A DNA stretch of 64,000 nucleotides, taken from contig DDSH01000001.1 of NCBI GenBank assembly GCA_002343775.1, positions 241,236-305,235 of the forward strand, written 5' to 3'. Below, piece after piece: positions 1 to 7,469 of this stretch. The notes below the pieces were generated by a model that was not told the DNA's origin, made no database searches, and worked only from the letters and a program-made list of their open reading frames with translations. The stretch's first letter is position 1, and every line of letters starts with the position of its first letter. Source of the stretch: Anaerolineales bacterium UBA2395 (GTDB taxonomy: Bacteria > Chloroflexota > Anaerolineae > Anaerolineales > Villigracilaceae). The position numbers were made by a program, and so were the translations under genes.

Positions 1-463
1 GATGCCCCTCCAGTTCACGCCACAACCGTCCCTGATCGGGAGGCGTCGGCACCACATCGCGGACGGAAGCGACCCTCATCACATCCACGCTTTTGATAAC
101 TACATCATATTTCGACATGCTATGCTCCTGTTCGATTTGTCTCAACCGCGCCTCAACCCGTTTCAAACGCTCCGCCTCCTCCCAGACCCGTTGCCGGGCT
201 TCCGTTTCCCTGAGCTTGAGCATCCCCCGCAAATGCTCGGCGGGCAGATCTTCATCGAGAAGACGGCCGATCTCCTCGAGCGAAAAGCCCAGGTCCTTGA
301 GCGCCAGGATGCGGTTGAGGCGAGACAACTGGCTGTACTCATACAGGCGGTAGCCAGTGAACGAATCCACCTCAACAGGCTTGAGCAGACCCATTTCGTC
401 GTAGTAGCGCAGGGTCTTGACAGGCACGCGGCTGAGTTTTGAAAAGTCTCCGATACGTATCAT
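1..463 (-). CDS. MerR-family transcriptional regulator (3' end outside window)
   Basis: The first 154 codons of a regulator are present and the C-terminus lies beyond base 1. The protein opens MIRIGDFSKLSRVPVKTLRY, a standard MerR winged-helix start (helix-turn-helix about 2-25, wing with TGYRLYEY about 38-45). A dimerising coiled coil with many Glu/Arg residues follows (about 78-115). After residue about 120 begins what looks like the effector-binding (GyrI-like) domain, SKYDVVIKSVDVMRVAS. Such proteins bind a drug-like or hydrophobic ligand and untwist a promoter with an over-long spacer. Exactly such a promoter sits upstream (485-515), so autoregulation is likely. Ligand and target genes cannot be seen here. 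The family call is secure; the subtype is inferred. Confidence 0.88.
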   Translation of the reverse strand, partial: MIRIGDFSKLSRVPVKTLRYYDEMGLLKPVEVDSFTGYRLYEYSQLSRLNRILALKDLGFSLEEIGRLLDEDLPAEHLRGMLKLRETEARQRVWEEAERLKRVEARLRQIEQEHSMSKYDVVIKSVDVMRVASVRDVVPTPPDQGRLWRELEGH

Positions 464-484
464 GGATGGAAGCCTCCGATGCGT

Positions 485-515
485 GTTATACACCCTCCAG
501 CGGCGGGAGAGTCAA
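485..515 (-). promoter_or_regulatory. MerR-type promoter with 19-bp spacer and dyad operator
   Basis: On the minus strand TTGACT (510-515) and TATAAC (485-490) are separated by exactly 19 bases (491-509). The spacer carries the imperfect dyad CTCCCGCCGCTGGAG. A spacer of 19 rather than 17 bases with a central dyad is the hallmark of promoters activated by MerR-family proteins. It lies 21 bases upstream of the MerR start codon, so the regulator probably controls its own gene. Confidence 0.8.
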
Positions 516-539
516 GGGCGAGTCCATGTCATTTTTCAC

Positions 540-568
540 TTGACCTTCCTCCCTTCCCGTCCTACAAT
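540..568 (+). promoter_or_regulatory. sigma-70 type promoter of the glyA-gcvT fusion
   Basis: TTGACC (540-545) and TACAAT (563-568) are 17 bases apart, close to the housekeeping consensus. The start codon at 616 follows after a short leader with the Shine-Dalgarno sequence AAGGAGA. The MerR promoter lies only 24 bases away on the other strand, so binding there could also affect this promoter. Confidence 0.7.
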
Positions 569-615
569 ATAAATGTCTGACAATTAGGTTCACTCTCATT
601 CAAGGAGATAAAATC

Positions 616-3600
616 ATGCCCGACCACTTATTTCGCGGCAAACTTGCCGAACTCGACCCCGCTGTTTACGAACTGACCCAACTCGAAGCCGAACGCCAAT
701 ACCGCAAACTCATATTGATTCCCAGCGAATCGACTGCACCGATGGCGGTGCGTGAAGCGTTGATGTCTGCCTTCCAGAACATTTACGCCGAAGGCTACCC
801 CAGCGAAGAATCACGTTGGATGAGCGAAGAGGAAATTCTCGACCACCCCATGCGGCTGGCAGAATACCGCCGCAACGGTGACCCGCGCTACTACAAAGGC
901 GTGGAATACGCGGATACGGTCGAAGCGCTCGCCCGCCGCCGCGCCGCCGAGGCGTTCGCCGCGAATGGATTTACCGCCGACCAGATCTACGTCAACGTGC
1001 AGGCGCTTTCGGGTGGACCCGCCAACAATGCGGTCTATCAAGCCTTGCTGAACATCGGCGATACCGTGATGGGGCTCGACCTGCTGCATGGCGGTCATCT
1101 CTCGCACGGTTCACCGGTCAACCGTAGTGGCAAGTGGTTCAAGGCAGTTCACTACTCTGTCGATGCAAATGAGAAACTCGATTACGAAGCCATCCGTCAA
1201 CTGGCGTTGGAGAACAAGCCAAAACTGTTGATCGCTGGCTATTCCTCTTATTCATGGGTACCGGATTGGAAGAAGTTCCGCGAAATTGCGGATGAGGTCG
1301 GCGCATATCTTTTGACCGATATTTCCCACATCGGCGGTCTGGTGGCGGCGGGCGTGGTTCCCTCCCCCATCGGCATCGCGGATGTGGTCATGTCTACGAC
1401 TCACAAGTCGCTCGATGGTCCACGCGGCGCAGTGTTGATGACCACCAAAGCCGACATCGCCAAGAAACTCGACAAAGCCGTCTTCCCCGGTGAACAGGGC
1501 GGACCGCATGTCAATGTATTCGCGGCGCTGGCGCTGGCGTTCAAACTGGCGCAGACCAAGCAGTTCAAGAAACTGCAAGACCAGACCATCAAGAACGCCG
1601 TTGCAATGGCAGACCAATTTACCAAGCGCGGACTGCGCGTTCCGTTCGGCGGCACGAACTGCCACATGCTGAACGTGGATTGTTCGTCAGTTGTCGGTGA
1701 GGATGGAACGAAACTGAGCGGTGACCAGGCGGCTCGCATTCTGGATATTGTCGGTGTGGTCGTCAACCGCAACACTATCCCCGGTGACAAGAGCGCGGCG
1801 GCACCATCAGGCATTCGCCTCGGTACACCGTGGATCACCCAGCGCGGATTCAACGAGAAGCAGTCGCGCCAACTGGCAGACATCATCTCTGACGTTTTGC
1901 TGGCGTGCGCGCCTCATGCGGTGGATACGGTCCGCAAGGGCAAACAGCGCCGCGCGAAACTTGACTTCAAAGTGTTGAACGATGCCAAGTTGAAGATCCG
2001 CAAATTGGCAGAAGGCGCGGGAATTGATTTCAAGGTCGAGAAGAGCAAGTATCCGCACTTCTACTATATTGATGATAAGAGCAAGACCAGCGTCTTTGAG
2101 TTGCGCGGTGTGCGTATTCGTCAGGTGTTGGATTACGCGACCTCTTTGGATATGTCTGCGTTGAAGAAAGGCAAATCAGCGGCAACGACAATTGCCACAC
2201 CAAAGGGCACAGTCAAATGCACGTTGACCTGCGTCAACTCGGATACCTATCAACTCGAAGTTCCGCCCGCCAAAGCCGGTGTCGTTGGCACGTGGCTGCG
2301 TGACCTTTCCGATGGATACATGTCGTTCAACCTGAACGGCGAAAAAGATTTCTCGGCGTCGCGTATGCCGGGTCCGTTCGTGGTGGCGGACGTCAAGAAG
2401 AAGGATGTGCGCCTCGGCGCGGCATTGCTCTCGAAGAAAACTGTCAGCGTGGAAAAGCCTTGGTTCATTGGAATCGATTCAAAGTCCAGTAAAGAAGCGC
2501 TGCCGCCCTTCGAGTGGGTAGAGGTCGAAGGGGAGATGAAGAAGACGGCGTTGAATCAAACTCATAGAGACCTCGGCGGCAGAATGGTCCCCTTTGCAGG
2601 CTGGGAAATGCCGGTGGTGTACACGTCTATTTTTGAAGAACATCTTGCCACTCGTCAGGCGGCGGGACTCTTCGATGTGAGTCACATGGGTGTGTATGAT
2701 GTGCGCGGCGCGGATGCGGCGTCGTTCCTCGACACGGTCTGCGGCAATGACTGCGGCGGCTTGATGCCCGGTGAAAGTTTGTACACGCACTTCCTCACGC
2801 CCGATGCAGATGTGATCGACGATACGCTCGTCTATCGCCGCGGCTGGGATAATTATCTGGTGGTGGTCAACGCGTCGAACGATGATAAGGACCGGACGTG
2901 GCTGGAAAGTGTGCGCGATGGCAAGGTGAAAATTGACAACGCTCGCCCCTTTGCGCGGACCTATGGGTATGAGGCGGCGATCCGAAATTTGCGCGACCCA
3001 CGCTCTGGCAACGACATGCGCGTGGACATTGCTTTGCAGGGTCCGAAGAGTCGTGATGTGTTGATTGCAATGGGGATGGACGAGGATACGAAGTCACGAG
3101 TTACGAAGTTAAAGAGAACTGAGTTGTGTGATGCAGTTGTGGGTGGGTTTGATTTGATCGTTTCTCGCACTGGTTATACCGGCGAGAAGATGGCGTTCGA
3201 GTTGTTCGTCCACCCCGAGCGCGCCGTGGACTTTTGGAATGCGGTGCTCAAAGCGGGTGAAGCGTTCGGCGTGAAGCCCATCGGTTTGGGCGCGCGTGAC
3301 TCGCTCCGCACCGAAGCGGGACTTCCGTTATATGGGCATGAGATGGGACTTGGTTCCGGCAAATTTGGCGGTCGCGATCTCGGCGTTGCCGAAGGCGGAT
3401 TTGGTTCCTACGTCAAGCCGTACAAGCCGTGGTTCATCGGACGCGAAGCATACGTGGCGCGCGAGAAAGAGCGCAAGGGTGTGGTCATCCGCTTCACCTT
3501 TGACGAACAACGCACGCGCATGGCGCACAACGGTGACCCGGTGGTCAATGCCGACGGAAAGCAGATCGGCTTCGTGACCTCCTGTGCCATCGACAGCGCG

Positions 3601-3735
3601 CGTTTCATCACCGGTCAAGCCTTCGTGGAGTCCGCATACGCGAAGGAAGGCACGGTCATCGGCGTTCATCAAGGCGGGGTCATGGATCGTCCCGCCGGGT
3701 TGGCGAAGGTGGTGTCGAGGTTTGCGAAACTTTAG
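616..3735 (+). CDS. fusion of serine hydroxymethyltransferase and glycine-cleavage T protein (aminomethyltransferase)
   Basis: A 1039-residue cytoplasmic protein. Residues 1 to about 440 are serine hydroxymethyltransferase (serine + THF to glycine + methylene-THF), with the PLP lysine K264 in MSTTHKSLDGPRG and the substrate region LIPSESTAP. Residues about 641-1039 are a complete GcvT, beginning KKTALNQTHRDLGGRMVPFAGW and keeping the catalytic Asp pair D735-D736 in VIDDTLVY. Between them (about 490-630) is a region with the layout of another GcvT half-domain, and the hexapeptide KPWFIG occurs at both 614-619 and 937-942. Both ends make or use methylene-THF and glycine, so fusion could channel one-carbon units. 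GcvP, GcvH and Lpd are not in the window. SD AAGGAGA supports the start. Alternatively the middle part is only a linker domain. Confidence 0.9.
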   Translation: MPDHLFRGKLAELDPAVYELTQLEAERQYRKLILIPSESTAPMAVREALMSAFQNIYAEGYPSEESRWMSEEEILDHPMRLAEYRRNGDPRYYKGVEYADTVEALARRRAAEAFAANGFTADQIYVNVQALSGGPANNAVYQALLNIGDTVMGLDLLHGGHLSHGSPVNRSGKWFKAVHYSVDANEKLDYEAIRQLALENKPKLLIAGYSSYSWVPDWKKFREIADEVGAYLLTDISHIGGLVAAGVVPSPIGIADVVMSTTHKSLDGPRGAVLMTTKADIAKKLDKAVFPGEQGGPHVNVFAALALAFKLAQTKQFKKLQDQTIKNAVAMADQFTKRGLRVPFGGTNCHMLNVDCSSVVGEDGTKLSGDQAARILDIVGVVVNRNTIPGDKSAAAPSGIRLGTPWITQRGFNEKQSRQLADIISDVLLACAPHAVDTVRKGKQRRAKLDFKVLNDAKLKIRKLAEGAGIDFKVEKSKYPHFYYIDDKSKTSVFELRGVRIRQVLDYATSLDMSALKKGKSAATTIATPKGTVKCTLTCVNSDTYQLEVPPAKAGVVGTWLRDLSDGYMSFNLNGEKDFSASRMPGPFVVADVKKKDVRLGAALLSKKTVSVEKPWFIGIDSKSSKEALPPFEWVEVEGEMKKTALNQTHRDLGGRMVPFAGWEMPVVYTSIFEEHLATRQAAGLFDVSHMGVYDVRGADAASFLDTVCGNDCGGLMPGESLYTHFLTPDADVIDDTLVYRRGWDNYLVVVNASNDDKDRTWLESVRDGKVKIDNARPFARTYGYEAAIRNLRDPRSGNDMRVDIALQGPKSRDVLIAMGMDEDTKSRVTKLKRTELCDAVVGGFDLIVSRTGYTGEKMAFELFVHPERAVDFWNAVLKAGEAFGVKPIGLGARDSLRTEAGLPLYGHEMGLGSGKFGGRDLGVAEGGFGSYVKPYKPWFIGREAYVAREKERKGVVIRFTFDEQRTRMAHNGDPVVNADGKQIGFVTSCAIDSARFITGQAFVESAYAKEGTVIGVHQGGVMDRPAGLAKVVSRFAKL

Positions 3736-3759
3736 TAAGTGGTAATTGGTAATTAGAGG

Positions 3760-3796
3760 ACGGCGTCTCGTCCCCGTAGCAGGGGTGGGACGCCGT
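3760..3796 (+). terminator. hairpin after glyA-gcvT
   Basis: ACGGCGTC (3760-3767) pairs with GACGCCGT (3789-3796), and further pairing inside extends the stem. A T-rich stretch (ATTTTGATT) follows. It lies 25 bases after the fusion gene's stop and is a plausible intrinsic terminator. The remaining bases to 3954 hold only a weak hairpin (TGGCTTAAAGCCA, 3865-3877) and no gene. Confidence 0.6.
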
Positions 3797-3954
3797 TCAT
3801 TTTGATTGAAAAAAATTTCCGTTAAAAACAGCATCCTATAGGTTAGGCTCGTATATCGAGCGCATGGCTTAAAGCCAGATTTTACCTACAGGTGGCCTCA
3901 AAAAACATTGTAAAAAACTTGAATGTCAATGCTCTCAAAAGAAAACAATAACCA

Positions 3955-5259
3955 TTAACTTCTTATTTGATCTAAAGTAATTTCACCATGGTTATAAGTC
4001 TCTAAATCAATTTGTGTATCCACGCTAATACCCTTTTGATTTCCATTAACATAAATTGTTATATGCATCGGTCGAAATGGGATTTGAATATCAATTAGAC
4101 TCTCGAGCATCTTGTAAAAATCTTCAATACCAGGGACGGTAACAATTTGTATTATGCTTTCAATATGTTCACCTTTTTTACCCTTAGTTATATCCCTCAC
4201 TAAATGATAATATCTATTAGTAAGTTCATAACTCCAGTTAAATTCAGACAAAAAAACAAGAAAACGCTCTTTCTTGGTTTTGTCTTTTTCTAATATTTCT
4301 TTTACTATATGCATTATATTTGAACCAATAATTGTTATATGAAATTCGCTCTTTAATTCAAACAACTTACCTCGAAACAACATTTTCTCCTTATCAACCC
4401 CTATAACTTGCCGTGCAACAGGGATAGATAGAAAATAAGAGTTTTCATTAAATAAAACACAGTTATTCCTAATTAGAAATAACTCCCTACTTTCTCTCCA
4501 CAACATATCAAAATACCTTTCTATAAGCCTAGCCAAGTCAAATAGATTATCCTTGCGCAAAACAAACCACACAAATACTTCATCACTGTTTCGGTCTTTT
4601 ATTGTTCCCGTGTAAACACTAACAAAGATATCTTCATCAAAGATATACAGCTTGATTAATGGTACAGCATCATACAGTTTTACAACTTTTGTATGATTCT
4701 TAATTACATCCGCCAGATTATTCAGGGAATGATTAAAATCTTGTAAGTATTTTTCATGGTTCTTCCATTCAAATTCCTTACTAACTTCATTCCCAATGTA
4801 TTTAGATCTCGGGTCTTGCAACAATATTTTTGTGGACTTATCCTGTTGAGTTCTAAACTTCAATGCCTGCTTCAAAGGAAAATCTTGATACAACTCGCGT
4901 CCTTTAATTTGTATCAACCTCACTTCATTAGATTTTTCAAGTCGCTTTGCAATCTCTTTTTCAACAGACTTCCATCCCTTAAAGAAGGAAAAAACTTTTT
5001 CTGGATTTATGTTAGAGTCTTTTTTATGAGTAGATTCAAGTTTGGTGCCCTGACTATGAACAATGGTGTTTCCTAATTTTCGAGATTTATTGTTATGATC
5101 TTTGGCACCAATCTTAGGAGGCCAAATTGTAATTTCCCTTCCCTGAAAAAAAGCAACGATAAACATCATTGGCACCGCTATAACTATGATACTTACTGCT
5201 ACCGTAACCAATGTTACTAATCTAGAATTCTGAGCAAGAAATTGGATAACTCCGTCCAT
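3955..5259 (-). CDS. membrane-anchored protein with PLD-like region and putative 2H phosphoesterase domain
   Basis: A 434-residue protein of unknown function. Residues about 13-38 form one transmembrane helix, so most of the protein is probably cytoplasmic. Residues about 112-265 have the pattern of a PLD-like sensor fold without obvious HKD residues (VRLIQIKG, then KILLQDPRSK, later VKLYDAVPLIKLYIFDED). The C-terminal part has two His-x-Thr-x motifs, FHITIIG (H307, T309) and MHITIYV (H399, T401), 92 residues apart. That is the signature and spacing of the 2H phosphoesterase superfamily (LigT/CPDase fold), which acts on cyclic or 2'-5' nucleotides and RNA ends. The gene is visibly AT-rich with Lys/Asn/Ile-rich usage, unlike every neighbour, which suggests acquisition by transfer. 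SD AGGAG lies 9 bases before ATG. The TM call is firm; the domain calls are inference. Confidence 0.6.
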   Translation of the reverse strand: MDGVIQFLAQNSRLVTLVTVAVSIIVIAVPMMFIVAFFQGREITIWPPKIGAKDHNNKSRKLGNTIVHSQGTKLESTHKKDSNINPEKVFSFFKGWKSVEKEIAKRLEKSNEVRLIQIKGRELYQDFPLKQALKFRTQQDKSTKILLQDPRSKYIGNEVSKEFEWKNHEKYLQDFNHSLNNLADVIKNHTKVVKLYDAVPLIKLYIFDEDIFVSVYTGTIKDRNSDEVFVWFVLRKDNLFDLARLIERYFDMLWRESRELFLIRNNCVLFNENSYFLSIPVARQVIGVDKEKMLFRGKLFELKSEFHITIIGSNIMHIVKEILEKDKTKKERFLVFLSEFNWSYELTNRYYHLVRDITKGKKGEHIESIIQIVTVPGIEDFYKMLESLIDIQIPFRPMHITIYVNGNQKGISVDTQIDLETYNHGEITLDQIRS

Positions 5260-5446
5260 GATTAATAGCTCCTATGTATATTTTACCCAATTTATATACA
5301 CTGGTAGATAGAATTTCAAAATGCCCTTTTCTTTGGAAAACGAAAACACGTAAATCAGCTATCTTATGAACAAAGGTGGTGTAGTAATTCATCGTGCGCG
5401 AGTGACTTCACCCTGATGAGCGTAATAATCAAATTTCTCCATTTGC

Positions 5447-5476
5447 CCCTCTCCTAAAAGGAGAGGGTATTTTTTT
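5447..5476 (+). terminator. strong intrinsic terminator with no upstream plus-strand gene
   Basis: CCCTCTCCT (5447-5455), loop AAA and AGGAGAGGG (5459-5467) form a 9-bp stem followed by TA and seven T residues (5470-5476). On the plus strand there is no gene upstream, only the antisense of the 3955-5259 gene. The minus side lacks a T-run. Confidence 0.65.
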
Positions 5477-5498
5477 GGTTGCTGTTCTATGGGGAATG

Positions 5499-5610
5499 GT
5501 TTCAATCCCCTTCATAGAGGCATTTAGATTCTTACTTAAAACCTGTCGTTTTGCTCATTACCAGCCTTAATAAGTTTCAATCCTCTCAATAGAGGTGGTT
5601 AGTTACGCAC
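5499..5610. repeat. two degenerate CRISPR-like repeats with one spacer-like interval
   Basis: GTTTCAATCC begins at 5499 and again at 5574. Aligned over 37 bases the two units share 27 positions (GTTTCAATCC-CT--ATAGAGG---TTAG pattern). They are separated by 38 non-repeated bases, giving a 75-base period. Repeat length, the GTTTCAATCC start and the spacing all match CRISPR arrays. However, only two diverged copies exist and no cas gene is in the window, so this is at best an array remnant. Confidence 0.4.
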
Positions 5611-5666
5611 TGTTGAAAAAACTGATAAGCGCCACAATCGAATATATCCACTGGACCTTTCCCCCA

Positions 5667-5697
5667 GCCCCTTCCCAAATGGGAAGGGGCGCCTTTT
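5667..5697 (+). terminator. hairpin with T-run, probable dispersed repeat
   Basis: GCCCCTTCCC (5667-5676), loop AAAT, GGGAAGGGGC (5681-5690), then GCC and five T residues. The perfect 10-bp stem followed by Ts has intrinsic-terminator form. The flanking CCCCCAGCCCCTTCCC text is typical of dispersed hairpin elements seen in many bacterial genomes. No plus-strand gene ends just upstream. Confidence 0.55.
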
Positions 5698-5773
5698 TGT
5701 GGAAATGACACCCTCCGTTCGGGCAGGGATGGACGGTTTTCCCCCCCCCATATATGGCATCCCCCCGTTCAGC

Positions 5774-5828
5774 GTCCTTTCGACGTTCCTTCAACGCTCC
5801 TTCGACCATCCTTCGACTACCCTTTGCA
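5774..5828. repeat. 11-nt tandem repeat, about five units
   Basis: Units GTCCTTTCGAC (5774-5784), GTTCCTTCAAC, GCTCCTTCGAC and CATCCTTCGAC (to 5817) share a CCTTCGAC core at an exact 11-base period. A decayed fifth unit TACCCTTTGCA runs to 5828. The period is about one helical turn. No coding sequence spans it. Confidence 0.75.
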
Positions 5829-5841
5829 AACCAGCGCCCCA

Positions 5842-5866
5842 CCTACCCCCCATATCTGGGGGTAGG
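5842..5866. other. GC-rich hairpin before the PPK2 pair
   Basis: CCTACCCCC (5842-5850) pairs with GGGGGTAGG (5858-5866) around a 7-base loop, followed by TTTT. It is a short terminator-like structure about 80 bases before the first PPK2 gene. Confidence 0.45.
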
Positions 5867-5948
5867 TTTTCCTGCCAAATGTGGGGATAGCGGCGGTGGA
5901 GAGGTAAAATAACCAGCAAGTTCTCACATCAACCGACTGGAGCCCGCC

Positions 5949-6728
5949 ATGCTGGAATATGTCAACCTCGACCTATCCATCCCGCAGGAAGAATACAAAA
6001 AACGTTTAAGACCCCTGCAGCAGCGACTGTACGAACTGGAGCATGCCGTCTTCGACGCCAAAGTTCCGGTCATCATCATCTTCGAAGGCTGGGCAGCCAC
6101 CGGCAAGGGACGGTTGATCAGCCTGCTCGCCGAACGGCTCGACCCGCGCGGCTTCCGCGTCGTCCCCGTCACCCCGCCGCGCACCGCCGAAACCCGCCAC
6201 CCGTGGATGTGGCGCTTCTGGCTCAAGATCCCCGCCCGCGGGCAAATGGTCGCCTTCGATACGTCGTGGTATCGCCGCGTATTGATCGACCGCCTCAACA
6301 AGACCATCAAAAAGGACGAACTGCGCGCCGCCTATCAAGACATTGCCGAGTTCGAAGAAATGCTCAGCGCCGACGGCGCCGTCATCCTGAAATTCTGGCT
6401 GCACATCAGCGAAGAAGACCAGAAAAAACGCATCAAAAAATTACGCAAAGATAAATTAACCGCCTGGCAGGTCAGCGAAGAAGACCTGCTGCAAAACAAG
6501 CGCTACGAAAAATTCACAACCTATGTCGAAGACATGATCGCCCGCACCGACTCCCCCCACTCCCCGTGGACCATCGTCGAAGGGGCAGACCGGTATTACA
6601 TGCGCATCAAGGTCTTTGAAACGGTCATCGCCTCGCTCGAAGCCCGGCTGGGGCTGCCCGCCTCATCGGGGACAAAGACAAAACGGCAGCGCGCAAAAAA
6701 GGAAATGAAAGGAGCCGTCAATGCTTGA
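5949..6728 (+). CDS. PPK2-family polyphosphate kinase, probably catalytically impaired
   Basis: A 259-residue PPK2-fold protein. PPK2 enzymes move phosphate between polyphosphate and nucleotides in the cytoplasm. The Walker A loop is GWAATGKG (47-54), where the neighbour has GMDASGKGG: the usual Asp is Ala and the last Gly is Arg. The Walker B/lid motif is FDTSWY (103-108) instead of FDRSWY, losing the conserved Arg. The nucleotide-site frame is otherwise intact (SPWTIVEG near 216). The gene overlaps the next by 8 bases (6721-6728) and is colinear with it. In two-domain polyphosphate:AMP phosphotransferases two such domains are fused, so this may be a split version with a structural or regulatory first half. 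A weak SD (TGGAG) precedes ATG. Confidence 0.82.
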   Translation: MLEYVNLDLSIPQEEYKKRLRPLQQRLYELEHAVFDAKVPVIIIFEGWAATGKGRLISLLAERLDPRGFRVVPVTPPRTAETRHPWMWRFWLKIPARGQMVAFDTSWYRRVLIDRLNKTIKKDELRAAYQDIAEFEEMLSADGAVILKFWLHISEEDQKKRIKKLRKDKLTAWQVSEEDLLQNKRYEKFTTYVEDMIARTDSPHSPWTIVEGADRYYMRIKVFETVIASLEARLGLPASSGTKTKRQRAKKEMKGAVNA

Positions 6729-7428
6729 TCGCCTGGATCTTACCCTGACGACCGAACGCGACGAATACGAGAAACAGCTCAAAGCATTGCAGGCAGAGCT
6801 GCATGAGCTGGCGTTTCAAGTCTATGCCCAGAAGCGCCCGGTGGTGATCGTCTTTGAAGGCATGGACGCCTCGGGCAAGGGCGGCACCATCAAACGCCTG
6901 ACGGAACGCATCGACCCGCGCGGATACGTGGTCTGGCCCATCGCAGCGCCATCCGGTGAGGATAAGGAACGCCATTACCTGTACCGCTTCTGGCGGCGGA
7001 TGCCCGAACAGGGTCAGATCGCCATCTTCGACCGCTCGTGGTACGGGCGCGTGCTGGTCGAACGCCTCGAAGGCTACTGCACCGAAGCAGACTGGCGCCG
7101 CGCCTATGGCGAGATCAACCAGTTCGAGCGCCAGCTCACCGACTTTGGCACGGTCATCTGCAAGTTCTGGATGCACATCAGCAAGCAGGAACAACTGCGC
7201 CGCTTCCGCGAGCGCACACGCACCAACTACAAGGCATGGAAGATCACCGATGAAGATTGGCGCAACCGCGGCAAATGGGAAGATTACATCACCGCCGCCG
7301 AAGAGATGCTGTTAAAAACCAGCACCCCCGATTCACCCTGGACCCTGGTGGAAGCCAACGACAAGTATTTTTCACGCATCAAGGTCTTGCGCACCGTGGC
7401 AGAGAAACTGCGGCGGTCGTTGAAGTAA
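6721..7428 (+). CDS. PPK2-family polyphosphate kinase
   Basis: A 235-residue PPK2 enzyme with intact motifs: Walker A GMDASGKGGTIKRL (47 onward), Walker B/lid FDRSWYGRVLVERLEGY (103 onward), and the late SPWTLVEAND motif before the final helix. It is expected to transfer phosphate between polyphosphate and a nucleotide (NMP, NDP or ADP). The subclass cannot be fixed by eye, though FDRSWYGR and the pairing with a degenerate sister suggest the AMP-phosphorylating (class II) group. It starts inside the preceding gene, eight bases before that gene ends, so translation is probably coupled and the two products may form a complex. No PPK1 or PPX gene is in the window. Confidence 0.9.
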   Translation: MLDRLDLTLTTERDEYEKQLKALQAELHELAFQVYAQKRPVVIVFEGMDASGKGGTIKRLTERIDPRGYVVWPIAAPSGEDKERHYLYRFWRRMPEQGQIAIFDRSWYGRVLVERLEGYCTEADWRRAYGEINQFERQLTDFGTVICKFWMHISKQEQLRRFRERTRTNYKAWKITDEDWRNRGKWEDYITAAEEMLLKTSTPDSPWTLVEANDKYFSRIKVLRTVAEKLRRSLK

Positions 7429-7469
7429 AAGGCTAGTATCCAATATCCGCAATATCGATAGGAGACCGC

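Larger units (their letters stand above)
5260..5948. other. gene-free, repeat-rich intergenic region
   Basis: 689 bases with no convincing coding sequence. It contains an orphan terminator (5447-5476), two CRISPR-like degenerate repeats (5499-5535 and 5574-5610), a second strong hairpin with T-run (5667-5697), a C-homopolymer stretch near 5740-5766, a short tandem array (5774-5828) and a third hairpin (5842-5866). The first part is AT-rich like the preceding gene and the latter part GC-rich. It reads as a junction between an acquired segment and the ancestral backbone. Confidence 0.6.

Noticed and set aside
2..442. 146-codon open frame on the plus strand at the window start
   Set aside because: It is antisense to a clear MerR regulator with a matching promoter; its product has no recognisable feature.
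5499..5610. Functional CRISPR array
   Set aside because: Only two diverged repeats and no cas genes; reported as a remnant candidate only.
5603..5842. 79-codon minus-strand frame
   Set aside because: It runs through hairpin repeats and the tandem array and reads like translated repeat.
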